NCBI GenBank assembly: GCA_039707655.1
Contig: CM077673.1
Coordinates: forward strand, 6,954,001 to 7,018,000
Reading direction: 5' to 3'
Source: Elymus sibiricus
Taxonomy: Eukaryota; Streptophyta; Magnoliopsida; Poales; Poaceae
Length of the DNA stretch: 64,000 nucleotides
Part shown: piece by piece, positions 38,729 to 51,002 of the stretch
How positions within the stretch are numbered: the first letter of the stretch is position 1
Layout: every line of letters starts with the position of its first letter
Notes under the pieces: generated by a model
What the model was told of the DNA's origin: nothing
Database searches by the model: none
Seen by the model: only the letters and a program-made list of their open reading frames with translations
Program-made: the position numbers and the translations under genes

Positions 38729-40143
38729 AAATCTGCGAGTTTTGGCGAGGTCCACGTAACCGCACCCCGGGCTTCCCCGAACATTCGGACGACCACGACT
38801 ACCAAAAACCAGTGAATAATAGCATAGAAAACTGGTAGGAATGGACCAAATCTGCGAGTTTTGGCCAGGTCCCCGTATGCGGACCCCGGGGTTCCCCGGA
38901 CGTTTGGATCGCCCCGGGACCAAAATTAGTGAGTAATAGCAAAAAAACTAGCCGGGACACACAAAATCTGCTAGTTTTGGCGAGGTCCCCGTAACCGCAC
39001 CCCGGGCTTCCCCGAACGTTCGGACGACCACGACTACCGAAAAACAGTGAATGATAGCATAGAAATCTGGTCAGAATGGACAAAATCTGCGAGTTTGGCA
39101 AGGTCCCATAAGCGAACCCCGGAGATCCCCGAACATTTGGATCGCCCCGGGACCCAAAATGAGTGAGTAATAGCATAGAAAACTGGTAAGAAGGGACCAA
39201 ATCTACGAGTTTTTGCGAGGTCCCCGTAACCGGACCCCGGGCTTCCCCGAACATTCAGATGACTACGACAACCAAAAAAGAGTGAATAATTGCACAGAAA
39301 ACTGGTAAAATGGACCAAATCTGCGAGTTTTGGCCAGGTCCCCGTATACGGACCCCCGTGTTCCCGGGACGTTTGGATCGCCCCGGGACCAAAATTAGTG
39401 AGTAATAGCATAAAAAACTAGCCGGGACACACAAAATCTGCTAGTTTTGGCGAGGTCCCCGTAACCGCACCCCGGGCTTCCCCGAACGTTCGGATGACCA
39501 CAACTACCGATAAACAGTGAATGATATCATAGAAATCTGGTCAGAATGGACAAAATCTGCGAGTTTTGGCGAGGTCCCCGTAAGCGGACCCTGGGGTTCC
39601 CCGAACATTTGGATCGCCCCGAGACCGAAAATCAATGAGTAATAGCATACAAAACTGGCCGAAACGGAAAAAATCTGCGAGTTTTGGCGAGGTCCACGTA
39701 ACCGCACCCCGGGCTTCCCCGAACGTTCGGATGACCACGACTACCAAAAACCAGTGAATAATAGCATAGAAAACTGGTAGGAATGGACCAAATCTGCGAG
39801 TTTTGGCCAGGTCCCCGTATGCGGACCCCGGGGTTCCCCGGACGTTTGGATCGCCCCGGGACCAAAATTAGTGAGTAATAGCATAAAAAACTAGCCGGGA
39901 CACACAAAATCTGCTAGTTTTGGCGAGGTCCCCGTAACCGCACCCCGGGCTTCCCCGAACGTTCGGATGACCACAACTACCGAAAAACAATGAATGATAG
40001 CATAGAAATCTGGTCAGAATGGACAAAATCTGCGAGTTTTGGCGAGGTCCCCGTAAGCGGACCCTGGGGTTCCCCGAACATTTGGATCGCCCCGAGACCG
40101 AAAATCAATGAGTAATAGCATACAAAACTGGCCGAAACGGAAA
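38729..40143. repeat. HOR copy 27, 12-mer (L*+S, 1415 bp)
   Basis: L* 38729-39670 plus S 39671-40143. S ends in a B4'-type monomer ('tacaaaac'). Confidence 0.92.
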
Positions 40144-41558
40144 AAATCTGCGAGTTTTGGCGAGGTCCACGTAACCGCACCCCGGGCTTCCCCGAACGTT
40201 CGGATGACCACGACTACCAAAAACCAGTGAATAATAGCATAGAAAACTGGTAGGAATGGACCAAATCTGCGAGTTTTGGCCAGGTCCCCGTATGCGGACC
40301 CCGGGGTTCCCCGGACGTTTGGATCGCCCCGGGACCAAAATTAGTGAGTAATAGCAAAAAAACTAGCCGGGACACACAAAATCTGCTAGTTTTGGCGAGG
40401 TCCCCGTAACCGCACCCCGGGCTTCCCCGAACGTTCGGACGACCACGACTACCGAAAAACAGTGAATGATAGCATAGAAATCTGGTCAGAATGGACAAAA
40501 TCTGCGAGTTTGGCAAGGTCCCATAAGCGAACCCCGGAGATCCCCGAACATTTGGATCGCCCCGGGACCCAAAATGAGTGAGTAATAGCATAGAAAACTG
40601 GTAAGAAGGGACCAAATCTACGAGTTTTTGCGAGGTCCCCGTAACCGGACCCCGGGCTTCCCCGAACATTCAGATGACTACGACAACCAAAAAAGAGTGA
40701 ATAATTGCACAGAAAACTGGTAAAATGGACCAAATCTGCGAGTTTCTGCCAGGTCCCCGTATACGGACCCCCGTGTTCCCGGGACGTTTGGATCGCCCCG
40801 GGACCAAAATTAGTGAGTAATAGCATAAAAAACTAGCCGGGACACACAAAATCTGCTAGTTTTGGCGAGGTCCCCGTAACCGCACCCCGGGCTTCCCCGA
40901 ACGTTCGGATGACCACAACTACCGATAAACAGTGAATGATATCATAGAAATCTGGTCAGAATGGACAAAATCTGCGAGTTTTGGCGAGGTCCCCGTAAGC
41001 GGACCCTGGGGTTCCCCGAACATTTGGATCGCCCCGAGACCGAAAATCAATGAGTAATAGCATACAAAACTGGCCGAAACGGAAAAAATCTGCGAGTTTT
41101 GGCGAGGTCCACGTAACCGCACCCCGGGCTTCCCCGAACGTTCGGATGACCACGACTACCAAAAACCAGTGAATAATAGCATAGAAAACTGGTAGGAATG
41201 GACCAAATCTGCGAGTTTTGGCCAGGTCCCCGTATGCGGACCCCGGGGTTCCCCGGACGTTTGGATCGCCCCGGGACCAAAATTAGTGAGTAATAGCATA
41301 AAAAACTAGCCGGGACACACAAAATCTGCTAGTTTTGGCGAGGTCCCCGTAACCGCACCCCGGGCTTCCCCGAACGTTCGGATGACCACAACTACCGAAA
41401 AACAATGAATGATAGCATAGAAATCTGGTCAGAATGGACAAAATCTGCGAGTTTTGGCGAGGTCCCCGTAAGCGGACCCTGGGGTTCCCCGAACATTTGG
41501 ATCGCCCCGAGACCGAAAATCAATGAGTAATAGCATACAAAACTGGCCGAAACGGAAA
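40144..41558. repeat. HOR copy 28, 12-mer (L*+S, 1415 bp)
   Basis: L* 40144-41085 begins with an A1'-type monomer, then B1 with seven A. S is 41086-41558. 'gagtttctgcc' (c at 40746) is shared only with copy 29. Confidence 0.92.
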
Positions 41559-43446
41559 AAATCTGCGAGTTTTGGCGAGGTCCACGTAACCGCACCCCGG
41601 GCTTCCCCGAACGTTCGGATGACCACGACTACCAAAAACCAGTGAATAATAGCATAGAAAACTGGTAGGAATGGACCAAATCTGCGAGTTTTGGCCAGGT
41701 CCCCGTATGCGGACCCCGGGGTTCCCCGGACGTTTGGATCGCCCCGGGACCAAAATTAGTGAGTAATAGCAAAAAAACTAGCCGGGACACACAAAATCTG
41801 CTAGTTTTGGCGAGGTCCCCGTAACCGCACCCCGGGCTTCCCCGAACGTTCGGACGACCACGACTACCGAAAAACAGTGAATGATAGCATAGAAATCTGG
41901 TCAGAATGGACAAAATCTGCGAGTTTGGCAAGGTCCCATAAGCGAACCCCGGAGATCCCCGAACATTTGGATCGCCCCGGGACCCAAAATGAGTGAGTAA
42001 TAGCATAGAAAACTGGTAAGAAGGGACCAAATCTACGAGTTTTTGCGAGGTCCCCGTAACCGGACCCCGGGCTTCCCCGAACATTCAGATGACTACGACA
42101 ACCAAAAAAGAGTGAATAATTGCACAGAAAACTGGTAAAATGGACCAAATCTGCGAGTTTCTGCCAGGTCCCCGTATACAGACCCCCGTGTTCCCGGGAC
42201 GTTTGGATCGCCCCGGGACCAAAATTAGTGAGTAATAGCATAAAAAACTAGCCGGGACACACAAAATCTGCTAGTTTTGGCGAGGTCCCCGTAACCGCAC
42301 CCCGGGCTTCCCCGAACGTTCGGATGACCACAACTACCGATAAACAGTGAATGATATCATAGAAATCTGGTCAGAATGGACAAAATCTGCGAGTTTTGGC
42401 GAGGTCCCCGTAAGCGGACCCTGGGGTTCCCCGAACATTTGGATCGCCCCGAGACCGAAAATCAATGAGTAATAGCATACAAAACTGGCCGAAACGGAAA
42501 AAATCTGCGAGTTTTGGCGAGGTCCACGTAACCGCACCCCGGGCTTCCCCGAACGTTCGGATGACCACGACTACCAAAAACCAGTGAATAATAGCATAGA
42601 AAACTGGTAGGAATGGACCAAATCTGCGAGTTTTGGCCAGGTCCCCGTATGCGGACCCCGGGGTTCCCCGGACGTTTGGATCGCCCCGGGACCAAAATTA
42701 GTGAGTAATAGCATAAAAAACTAGCCGGGACACACAAAATCTGCTAGTTTTGGCGAGGTCCCCGTAACCGCACCCCGGGCTTCCCCGAACGTTCGGATGA
42801 CCACAACTACCGAAAAACAATGAATGATAGCATAGAAATCTGGTCAGAATGGACAAAATCTGCGAGTTTTGGCGAGGTCCCCGTAAGCGGACCCTGGGGT
42901 TCCCCGAACATTTGGATCGCCCCGAGACCGAAAATCAATGAGTAATAGCATACAAAACTGGCCGAAACGGAAAAAATCTGCGAGTTTTGGCGAGGTCCAC
43001 GTAACCGCACCCCGGGCTTCCCCGAACGTTCGGATGACCACGACTACCAAAAACCAGTGAATAATAGCATAGAAAACTGGTAGGAATGGACCAAATCTGC
43101 GAGTTTTGGCCAGGTCCCCGTATGCGGACCCCGGGGTTCCCCGGACGTTTGGATCGCCCCGGGACCAAAATTAGTGAGTAATAGCATAAAAAACTAGCCG
43201 GGACACACAAAATCTGCTAGTTTTGGCGAGGTCCCCGTAACCGCACCCCGGGCTTCCCCGAACGTTCGGATGACCACAACTACCGAAAAACAATGAATGA
43301 TAGCATAGAAATCTGGTCAGAATGGACAAAATCTGCGAGTTTTGGCGAGGTCCCCGTAAGCGGACCCTGGGGTTCCCCGAACATTTGGATCGCCCCGAGA
43401 CCGAAAATCAATGAGTAATAGCATAGAAAACTGGCCGAAACGGAAA
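41559..43446. repeat. HOR copy 29, 16-mer (L*+S+S)
   Basis: L* 41559-42500, S 42501-42973 and S 42974-43446. It shares c at 42161 with copy 28 (offset 1415) and has a private a at 42180. Its first S ends in B4', as in copy 2. Confidence 0.92.
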
Positions 43447-44863
43447 AAATCTGCGAGTTTTGGCGAGGTCCACGTAACCGCACCCCGGGCTTCCCCGAAC
43501 ATTCGGACGACCACGACTACCAAAAACCAGTGAATAATAGCATAGAAAACTGGTAGGAATGGACCAAATCTGCGAGTTTTGGCCAGGTCCCCGTATGCGG
43601 ACCCCGGGGTTCCCCGGACGTTTGGATCGCCCCGGGACCAAAATTAGTGAGTAATAGCAAAAAAAACTAGCCGGGACACACAAAATCTGCTAGTTTTGGC
43701 GAGGTCCCCGTAACCGCACCCCGGGCTTCCCCGAACGTTCGGACGACCACGACTACCGAAAAACAGTGAATGATAGCATAGAAATCTGGTCAGAATGGAC
43801 AAAATCTGCGAGTTTGGCAAGGTCCCATAAGCGAACCCCGGAGATCCCCGAACATTTGGATCGCCCCGGGACCCAAAATGAGTGAGTAATAGCATAGAAA
43901 ACTGGTAAGAAGGGACCAAATCTACGAGTTTTTGCGAGGTCCCCGTAACCGGACCCCGGGCTTCCCCGAACATTCAGATGACTACGACAACCAAAAAAGA
44001 GTGAATAATTGCACAGAAAACTGGTAAAATGGACCAAATCTGCGAGTTTTGGCCAGGTCCCCGTATACGGACCCCCGTGTTCCCGGGACGTTTGGATCGC
44101 CCCGGGACCCAAAATTAGTGAGTAATAGCATAGAAAACTGGCCGGGACACAGAAAATCTGCTAGTTTTGGCGAGGTCCCCGTAACCGCACCCCGGGCTTC
44201 CCCGAACGTTCGGATGACCACAACTACCGAAAAACAGTGAATGATATCATAGAAATCTGGTCAGAATGGACAAAATCTGTGAGTTTTGGCGAGGTCCCCG
44301 TAAGCGGACCCTGGGGTTCCCCGAACATTTGGATCGCCCCGAGACCGAAAATCAATGAGTAATAGCATACAAAACTGGCCGAAACGGAAAAAATCTGCGA
44401 GTTTTGGCGAGGTCCACTTAACCGCACCCCGGGCTCTCCCGAACGTTCGGATGACCACGACTACCAAAAACCAGTGAATAATAGCATAGAAAACTGGTAG
44501 GAATGGACCAAATCTGCGAGTTTTGGCCAGGTCCCCGTATGCGGACCCCGGGGTTCCCCGGACGTTTGGATCGCCCCGGGACCAAAATTAGTGAGTAATA
44601 GCATAAAAAACTAGCCGGGACACACAAAATCTGCTAGTTTTGGCGAGGTCCCCGTAACCGCACCCCGGGCTTCCCCGAACGTTCGGATGACCACAACTAC
44701 CGAAAAACAATGAATGATAGCATAGAAATCTGGTCAGAATGGACAAAATCTGCGAGTTTTGGCGAGGTCCCCGTAAGCGGACCCTGGGGTTCCCCGAACA
44801 TTTGGATCCCCCCGAGACCGAAAATCAATGAGTAATAGCATAGAAAACTGGCCGAAACGGAAA
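43447..44863. repeat. HOR copy 30, 12-mer with clustered variants
   Basis: L 43447-44390 plus S 44391-44863. B3 ends in 'gacacaga', the only such copy in the right half. Private substitutions cluster at 44280, 44418, 44436 and 44437, with one more at 44809. Confidence 0.92.
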
Positions 44864-46280
44864 AAATCTGCGAGTTTTGGCGAGGTCCACGTAACCGCAC
44901 CCCGGGCTTCCCCGAACATTCGAACGACCACGACTACCAAAAACCAGTGAATAATAGCATAGAAAACTGGTAGGAATGGACCAAATCTGCGAGTTTTGGC
45001 CAGGTCCCCGTATGCGGACCCCGGGGTTCCCCGGACGTTTGGATCGCCCCGGGACCAAAATTAGTGAGTAATAGCAAAAAAAACTAGCCGGGACACACAA
45101 AATCTGCTAGTTTTGGCGAGGTCCCCGTAACCGCACCCCGGGCTTCCCCGAACGTTCGGACGACCACGACTACCGAAAAACAGTGAATGATAGCATAGAA
45201 ATCTGGTCAGAATGGACAAAATCTGCGAGTTTGGCAAGGTCCCATAAGCGAACCCCGGAGATCCCCGAACATTTGGATCGCCCCGGGACCCAAAATGAGT
45301 GAGTAATAGCATAGAAAACTGGTAAGAAGGGACCAAATCTACGAGTTTTTGCGAGGTCCCCGTAACCGGACCCCGGGCTTCCCCGAACATTCAGATGACT
45401 ACGACAACCAAAAAAGAGTGAATAATTGCACAGAAAACTGGTAAAATGGACCAAATCTGCGAGTTTTGGCCAGGTCCCCGTATACGGACCCCCGTGTTCC
45501 CGGGACGTTTGGATCGCCCCGGGACCCAAAATTAGTGAGTAATAGCATAGAAAACTGGCCGGGACACACAAAATCTGCTAGTTTTGGCGAGGTCCCCGTA
45601 ACCGCACCCCGGGCTTCCCCGAACGTTCGGATGACCACAACTACCGAAAAACAGTGAATGATATCATAGAAATCTGGTCAGAATGGACAAAATCTGCGAG
45701 TTTTGGCGAGGTCCCCGTAAGCGGACCCTGGGGTTCCCCGAACATTTGGATCGCCCCGAGACCGAAAATCAATGAGTAATAGCATACAAAACTGGCCGAA
45801 ACGGAAAAAATCTGCGAGTTTTGGCGAGGTCCACGTAACCGCACCCCGGGCTTCCCCGAACGTTCGGATGACCACGACTACCAAAAACCAGTGAATAATA
45901 GCATAGAAAACTGGTAGGAATGGACCAAATCTGCGAGTTTTGGCCAGGTCCCCGTATGCGGACCCCGGGGTTCCCCGGACGTTTGGATCGCCCCGGGACC
46001 AAAATTAGTGAGTAATAGCATAAAAAACTAGCCGGGACACACAAAATCTGCTAGTTTTGGCGAGGTCCCCGTAACCGCACCCCGGGCTTCCCCGAACGTT
46101 CGGATGACCACAACTACCGAAAAACAATGAATGATAGCATAGAAATCTGGTCAGAATGGACAAAATCTGCGAGTTTTGGCGAGGTCCCCGTAAGCGGACC
46201 CTGGGGTTCCCCGAACATTTGGATCGCCCCGAGACCGAAAATCAATGAGTAATAGCATAGAAAACTGGCCGAAACGGAAA
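44864..46280. repeat. HOR copy 31, canonical 12-mer
   Basis: L 44864-45807 plus S 45808-46280. A1 has 'attcgaacg' (a at 44923), found again only at 50118, 5195 bp away. Confidence 0.92.
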
Positions 46281-47224
46281 AAATCTGCGAGTTTTGGCGA
46301 GGTCCACGTAACCGCACCCCGGGCTTCCCCGAACATTCGGACGACCACGACTACCAAAAACCAGTGAATAATAGCATAGAAAACTGGTAGGAATGGACCA
46401 AATCTGCGAGTTTTGGCCAGGTCCCCGTATGCGGACCCCGGGGTTCCCCGGACGTTTGGATCGCCCCGGGACCAAAATTAGTGAGTAATAGCAAAAAAAA
46501 CTAGCCGGGACACACAAAATCTGCTAGTTTTGGCGAGGTCCCCGTAACCGCACCCCGGGCTTCCCCGAACGTTCGGACGACCACGACTACCGAAAAACAG
46601 TGAATGATAGCATAGAAATCTGGTCAGAATGGACAAAATCTGCGAGTTTGGCAAGGTCCCATAAGCGAACCCCGGAGATCCCCGAACATTTGGATCGCCC
46701 CGGGACCCAAAATGAGTGAGTAATAGCATAGAAAACTGGTAAGAAGGGACCAAATCTACGAGTTTTTGCGAGGTCCCCGTAACCGGACCCCGGGCTTCCC
46801 CGAACATTCAGATGACTACGACAACCAAAAAAGAGTGAATAATTGCACAGAAAACTGGTAAAATGGACCAAATCTGCGAGTTTTGGCCAGGTCCCCGTAT
46901 ACGGACCCCCGTGTTCCCGGGACGTTTGGATCGCCCCGGGACCCAAAATTAGTGAGTAATAGCATAGAAAACTGGCCGGGACACACAAATTCTGCTAGTT
47001 TTGGCGAGGTCCCCGTAACCGCACCCCGGGCTTCCCCGAACGTTCGGATGACCACAACTACCGAAAAACAGTGAATGATATCATAGAAATCTGGTCAGAA
47101 TGGACAAAATCTGCGAGTTTTGGCGAGGTCCCCGTAAGCGGACCCTGGGGTTCCCCGAACATTTGGATCGCCCCGAGACCGAAAATCAATGAGTAATAGC
47201 ATACAAAACTGGCCGAAACGGAAA
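46281..47224. repeat. HOR copy 32, 8-mer (L alone)
   Basis: L ends in B4' and is followed at 47225 by A1' joined to B1. The lost S was therefore removed by crossover inside the A1'/B1 pair. A private 'caaattctgc' lies near 46990. Confidence 0.9.
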
Positions 47225-48641
47225 AAATCTGTGAGTTTTGGCGAGGTCCACGTAACCGCACCCCGGGCTTCCCCGAACGTTCGGATGACCACGACTACCA
47301 AAAACCAGTGAATAATAGCATAGAAAACTGGTAGGAATGGACCAAATCTGCGAGTTTTGGCCAGGTCCCCGTATGCGGACCCCGGGGTTCCCCGGACGTT
47401 TGGATCGCCCCGGGACCAAAATTAGTGAGTAATAGCAAAAAAAACTAGCCGGGACACACAAAATCTGCTAGTTTTGGCGAGGTCCCCGTAACCGCACCCC
47501 GGGCTTCCCCGAACGTTCGGACGACCACGACTACCGAAAAACAGTGAATGATAGCATAGAAATCTGGTCAGAATGGACAAAATCTGCGAGTTTGGCAAGG
47601 TCCCATAAGCGAACCCCGGAGATCCCCGAACATTTGGATCGCCCCGGGACCCAAAATGAGTGAGTAATAGCATAGAAAACTGGTAAGAAGGGACCAAATC
47701 TACGAGTTTTTGCGAGGTCCCCGTAACCGGACCCCGGGCTTCCCCGAACATTCAGATGACTACGACAACCAAAAAAGAGTGAATAATTGCACAGAAAACT
47801 GGTAAAATGGACCAAATCTGCGAGTTTTGGCCAGGTCCCCGTATACGGACCCCCGTGTTCCCGGGACGTTTGGATCGCCCCGGGACCCAAAATTAGTGAG
47901 TAATAGCATAGAAAACTGGCCGGGACACACAAAATCTGCTAGTTTTGGCGAGGTCCCCGTAACCGCACCCCGGGCTTCCCCGAACGTTCGGATGACCACA
48001 ACTACCGAAAAACAGTGAATGATATCATAGAAATCTGGTCAGAATGGACAAAATCTGCGAGTTTTGGCGAGGTCCCCGTAAGCGGACCCTGGGGTTCCCC
48101 GAACATTTGGATCGCCCCGAGACCGAAAATCAATGAGTAATAGCATACAAAACTGGCCGAAACGGAAAAAATCTGTGAGTTTTGGCGAGGTCCACGTAAC
48201 CGCACCCCGGGCTTCCCCGAACGTTCGGATGACCACGACTACCAAAAACCAGTGAATAATAGCATAGAAAACTGGTAGGAATGGACCAAATCTGCGAGTT
48301 TTGGCCAGGTCCCCGTATGCGGACCCCGGGGTTCCCCGGACGTTTGGATCGCCCCGGGACCAAAATTAGTGAGTAATAGCATAAAAAACTAGCCGGGACA
48401 CACAAAATCTGCTAGTTTTGGCGAGGTCCCCGTAACCGCACCACGGGCTTCCCCGAACGTTCGGATGACCACAATTACCGAAAAACAATGAATGATAGCA
48501 TAGAAATCTGGTCAGAATGGACAAAATCTGCGAGTTTTGGCGAGGTCCCCGTAAGCGGACCCTGGGGTTCCCCGAACATTTGGATCGCCCCGAGACCGAA
48601 AATCAATGAGTAATAGCATAGAAAACTGGCCGAAACGGAAA
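47225..48641. repeat. HOR copy 33, 12-mer
   Basis: L 47225-48168 plus S 48169-48641. 'ctgtgag' occurs at 47232 and 48176, exactly 944 bp apart. Private changes are at 48443 and 48475. Confidence 0.92.
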
Positions 48642-50058
48642 AAATCTGCGAGTTTTGGCGAGGTCCACGTAACCGCACCCCGGGCTTCCCCGAACATTCG
48701 GACGACCACGACTACCAAAAACCAGTGAATAATAGCATAGAAAACTGGTAGGAATGGACCAAATCTGCGAGTTTTGGCCAGGTCCCCGTATGCGGACCCC
48801 GGGGTTCCCCGGACGTTTGGATCGCCCCGGGACCAAAATTAGTGAGTAATAGCAAAAAAAACTAGCCGGGACACACAAAATCTGCTAGTTTTGGCGAGGT
48901 CCCCGTAACCGCACCCCGGGCTTCCCCGAACGTTCGGACGACCACGACTACCGAAAAACAGTGAATGATAGCATAGAAATCTGGTCAGAATGGACAAAAT
49001 CTGCGAGTTTGGCAAGGTCCCATAAGCGAACCCCGGAGATCCCCGAACATTTGGATCGCCCCGGGACCCAAAATGAGTGAGTAATAGCATAGAAAACTGG
49101 TAAGAAGGGACCAAATCTACGAGTTTTTGCGAGGTCCCCGTAACCGGACCCCGGGCTTCCCCGAACATTCAGATGACTACGACAACCAAAAAAGAGTGAA
49201 TAATTGCACACAAAACTGGTAAAATGGACCAAATCTGCGAGTTTTGGCCAGGTCCCCGTATACGGACCCCCGTGTTCCCGGGACGTTTGGATCGCCCCGG
49301 GACCCAAAATTAGTGAGTAATAGCATAGAAAACTGGCCGGGACACACAAAATATGCTAGTTTTGGCGAGGTCCCCGTAACCGCACCCCGGGCTTCCCCGA
49401 ACGTTCGGATGACCACAACTACCGAAAAACAGTGAATGATATCATAGAAATCTGGTCAGAATGGAGAAAATCTGCGAGTTTTGGCGAGGTCCCCGTAAGC
49501 GGACCCTGGGGTTCCCCGAACATTTGGATCGCCCCGAGACCAAAAATCAATGAGTAATAGCATACAAAACTGGCCGATACGGAAAAAATCTGCGAGTTTT
49601 GGCGAGGTCCAAGTAACCGCACCCCGGGCTTCCCCGAACGTTCGGATGACCACGACTACCAAAAACCAGTGAATAATAGCATAGAAAACTGGTAGGAATG
49701 GACCAAATCTGCGAGTTTTGGCCAGGTCCCCGTATGCGGACCCCGGGGTTCCCCGGACGTTTGGATCGCCCCGGGACCAAAATTAGTGAGTAATAGCATA
49801 AAAAACTAGCCGGGACACACAAAATCTGCTAGTTTTGGCGAGGTCCCCGTAACCGCACCCCGGGCTTCCCCGAACGTTCGGATGACCACAACTACCGAAA
49901 AACAATGAATGATAGCATAGAAATCTGGTCAGAATGGACAAAATCTGCGAGTTTTGGCGAGGTCCCCGTAAGCGGACCCTGGGGTTCCCCGAACATTTGG
50001 ATCGCCCCGAGACCGAAAATCAATGAGTAATAGCATAGAAAACTGGCCGAAACGGAAA
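48642..50058. repeat. HOR copy 34, 12-mer with a cluster of singletons
   Basis: L 48642-49585 plus S 49586-50058. Six substitutions that I saw in no other copy lie between 49211 and 49612. Confidence 0.92.
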
Positions 50059-51002
50059 AAATCTGCGAGTTTTGGCGAGGTCCACGTAACCGCACCCCGG
50101 GCTTCCCCGAACATTCGAACGACCACGACTACCAAAAACCAGTGAATAATAGCATAGAAAACTGGTAGGAATGGACCAAATCTGCGAGTTTTGGCCAGGT
50201 CCCCGTATGCGGACCCCGGGGTTCCCCGGACGTTTGGATCGCCCCGGGACCAAAATTAGTGAGTAATAGCAAAAAAAACTAGCCGGGACACACAAAATCT
50301 GCTAGTTTTGGCGAGGTCCCCGTAACCGCACCCCGGGCTTCCCCGAACGTTCGGACGACCACGACTACCGAAAAATAGTGAATGATAGCATAGAAATCTG
50401 GTCAGAATGGACAAAATCTGCGAGTTTGGCAAGGTCCCATAAGCGAACCCCGGAGATCCCCGAACATTTGGATCGCCCCGGGACCCAAAATGAGTGAGTA
50501 ATAGCATAGAAAACTGGTAAGAAGGGACCAAATCTACGAGTTTTTGCGAGGTCCCCGTAACCGGACCCCGGGCTTCCCCGAATATTCAGATGACTACGAC
50601 AACCAAAAAAGAGTGAATAATTGCACAGAAAACTGGTAAAATGGACCAAATCTGCGAGTTTTGGCCAGGTCCCCGTATACGGACCCCCGTGTTCCCGGGA
50701 CGTTTGGATCGCCCCGGGACCCAAAATTAGTGAGTAATAGCATAGAAAACTGGCCGGGACACACAAAATCTGCTAGTTTTGGCGAGGTCCCCGTAACCGC
50801 ACCCCGGGCTTCCCCGAACGTTCGGATGACCACAACTACCGAAAAACAGTGAATGATATCACAGAAATCTGGTCAGAATGGACAAAATCTGCGAGTTTTG
50901 GCGAGGTCCCCGTAAGCGGACCCTGGGGTTCCCCGAACATTTGGATCGCCCCGAGACCGAAAATCAATGAGTAATAGCATACAAAACTGGCCGAAACGGA
51001 AA
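50059..51002. repeat. HOR copy 35, 8-mer (L alone)
   Basis: L ends in B4' and is followed by A1' B1' A2, so the lost S was removed by crossover between A4 and A2. Variants at 50376 and 50583 are shared with copy 36, 944 bp on. Confidence 0.9.

Larger units (their letters stand above)
34007..40143. repeat. Super-HOR with a 3305 bp period
   Basis: The module string L S L* S at 34007-36838 is repeated at 37312-40143 with an offset of 3305 bp, including the alternation of 'ttaccgaacc' L modules with 'ccgataaacag' L* modules. Between the two lies one extra hybrid S (36839-37311). This is a repeat of repeats, one level above the 1417 bp HOR. Confidence 0.8.
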
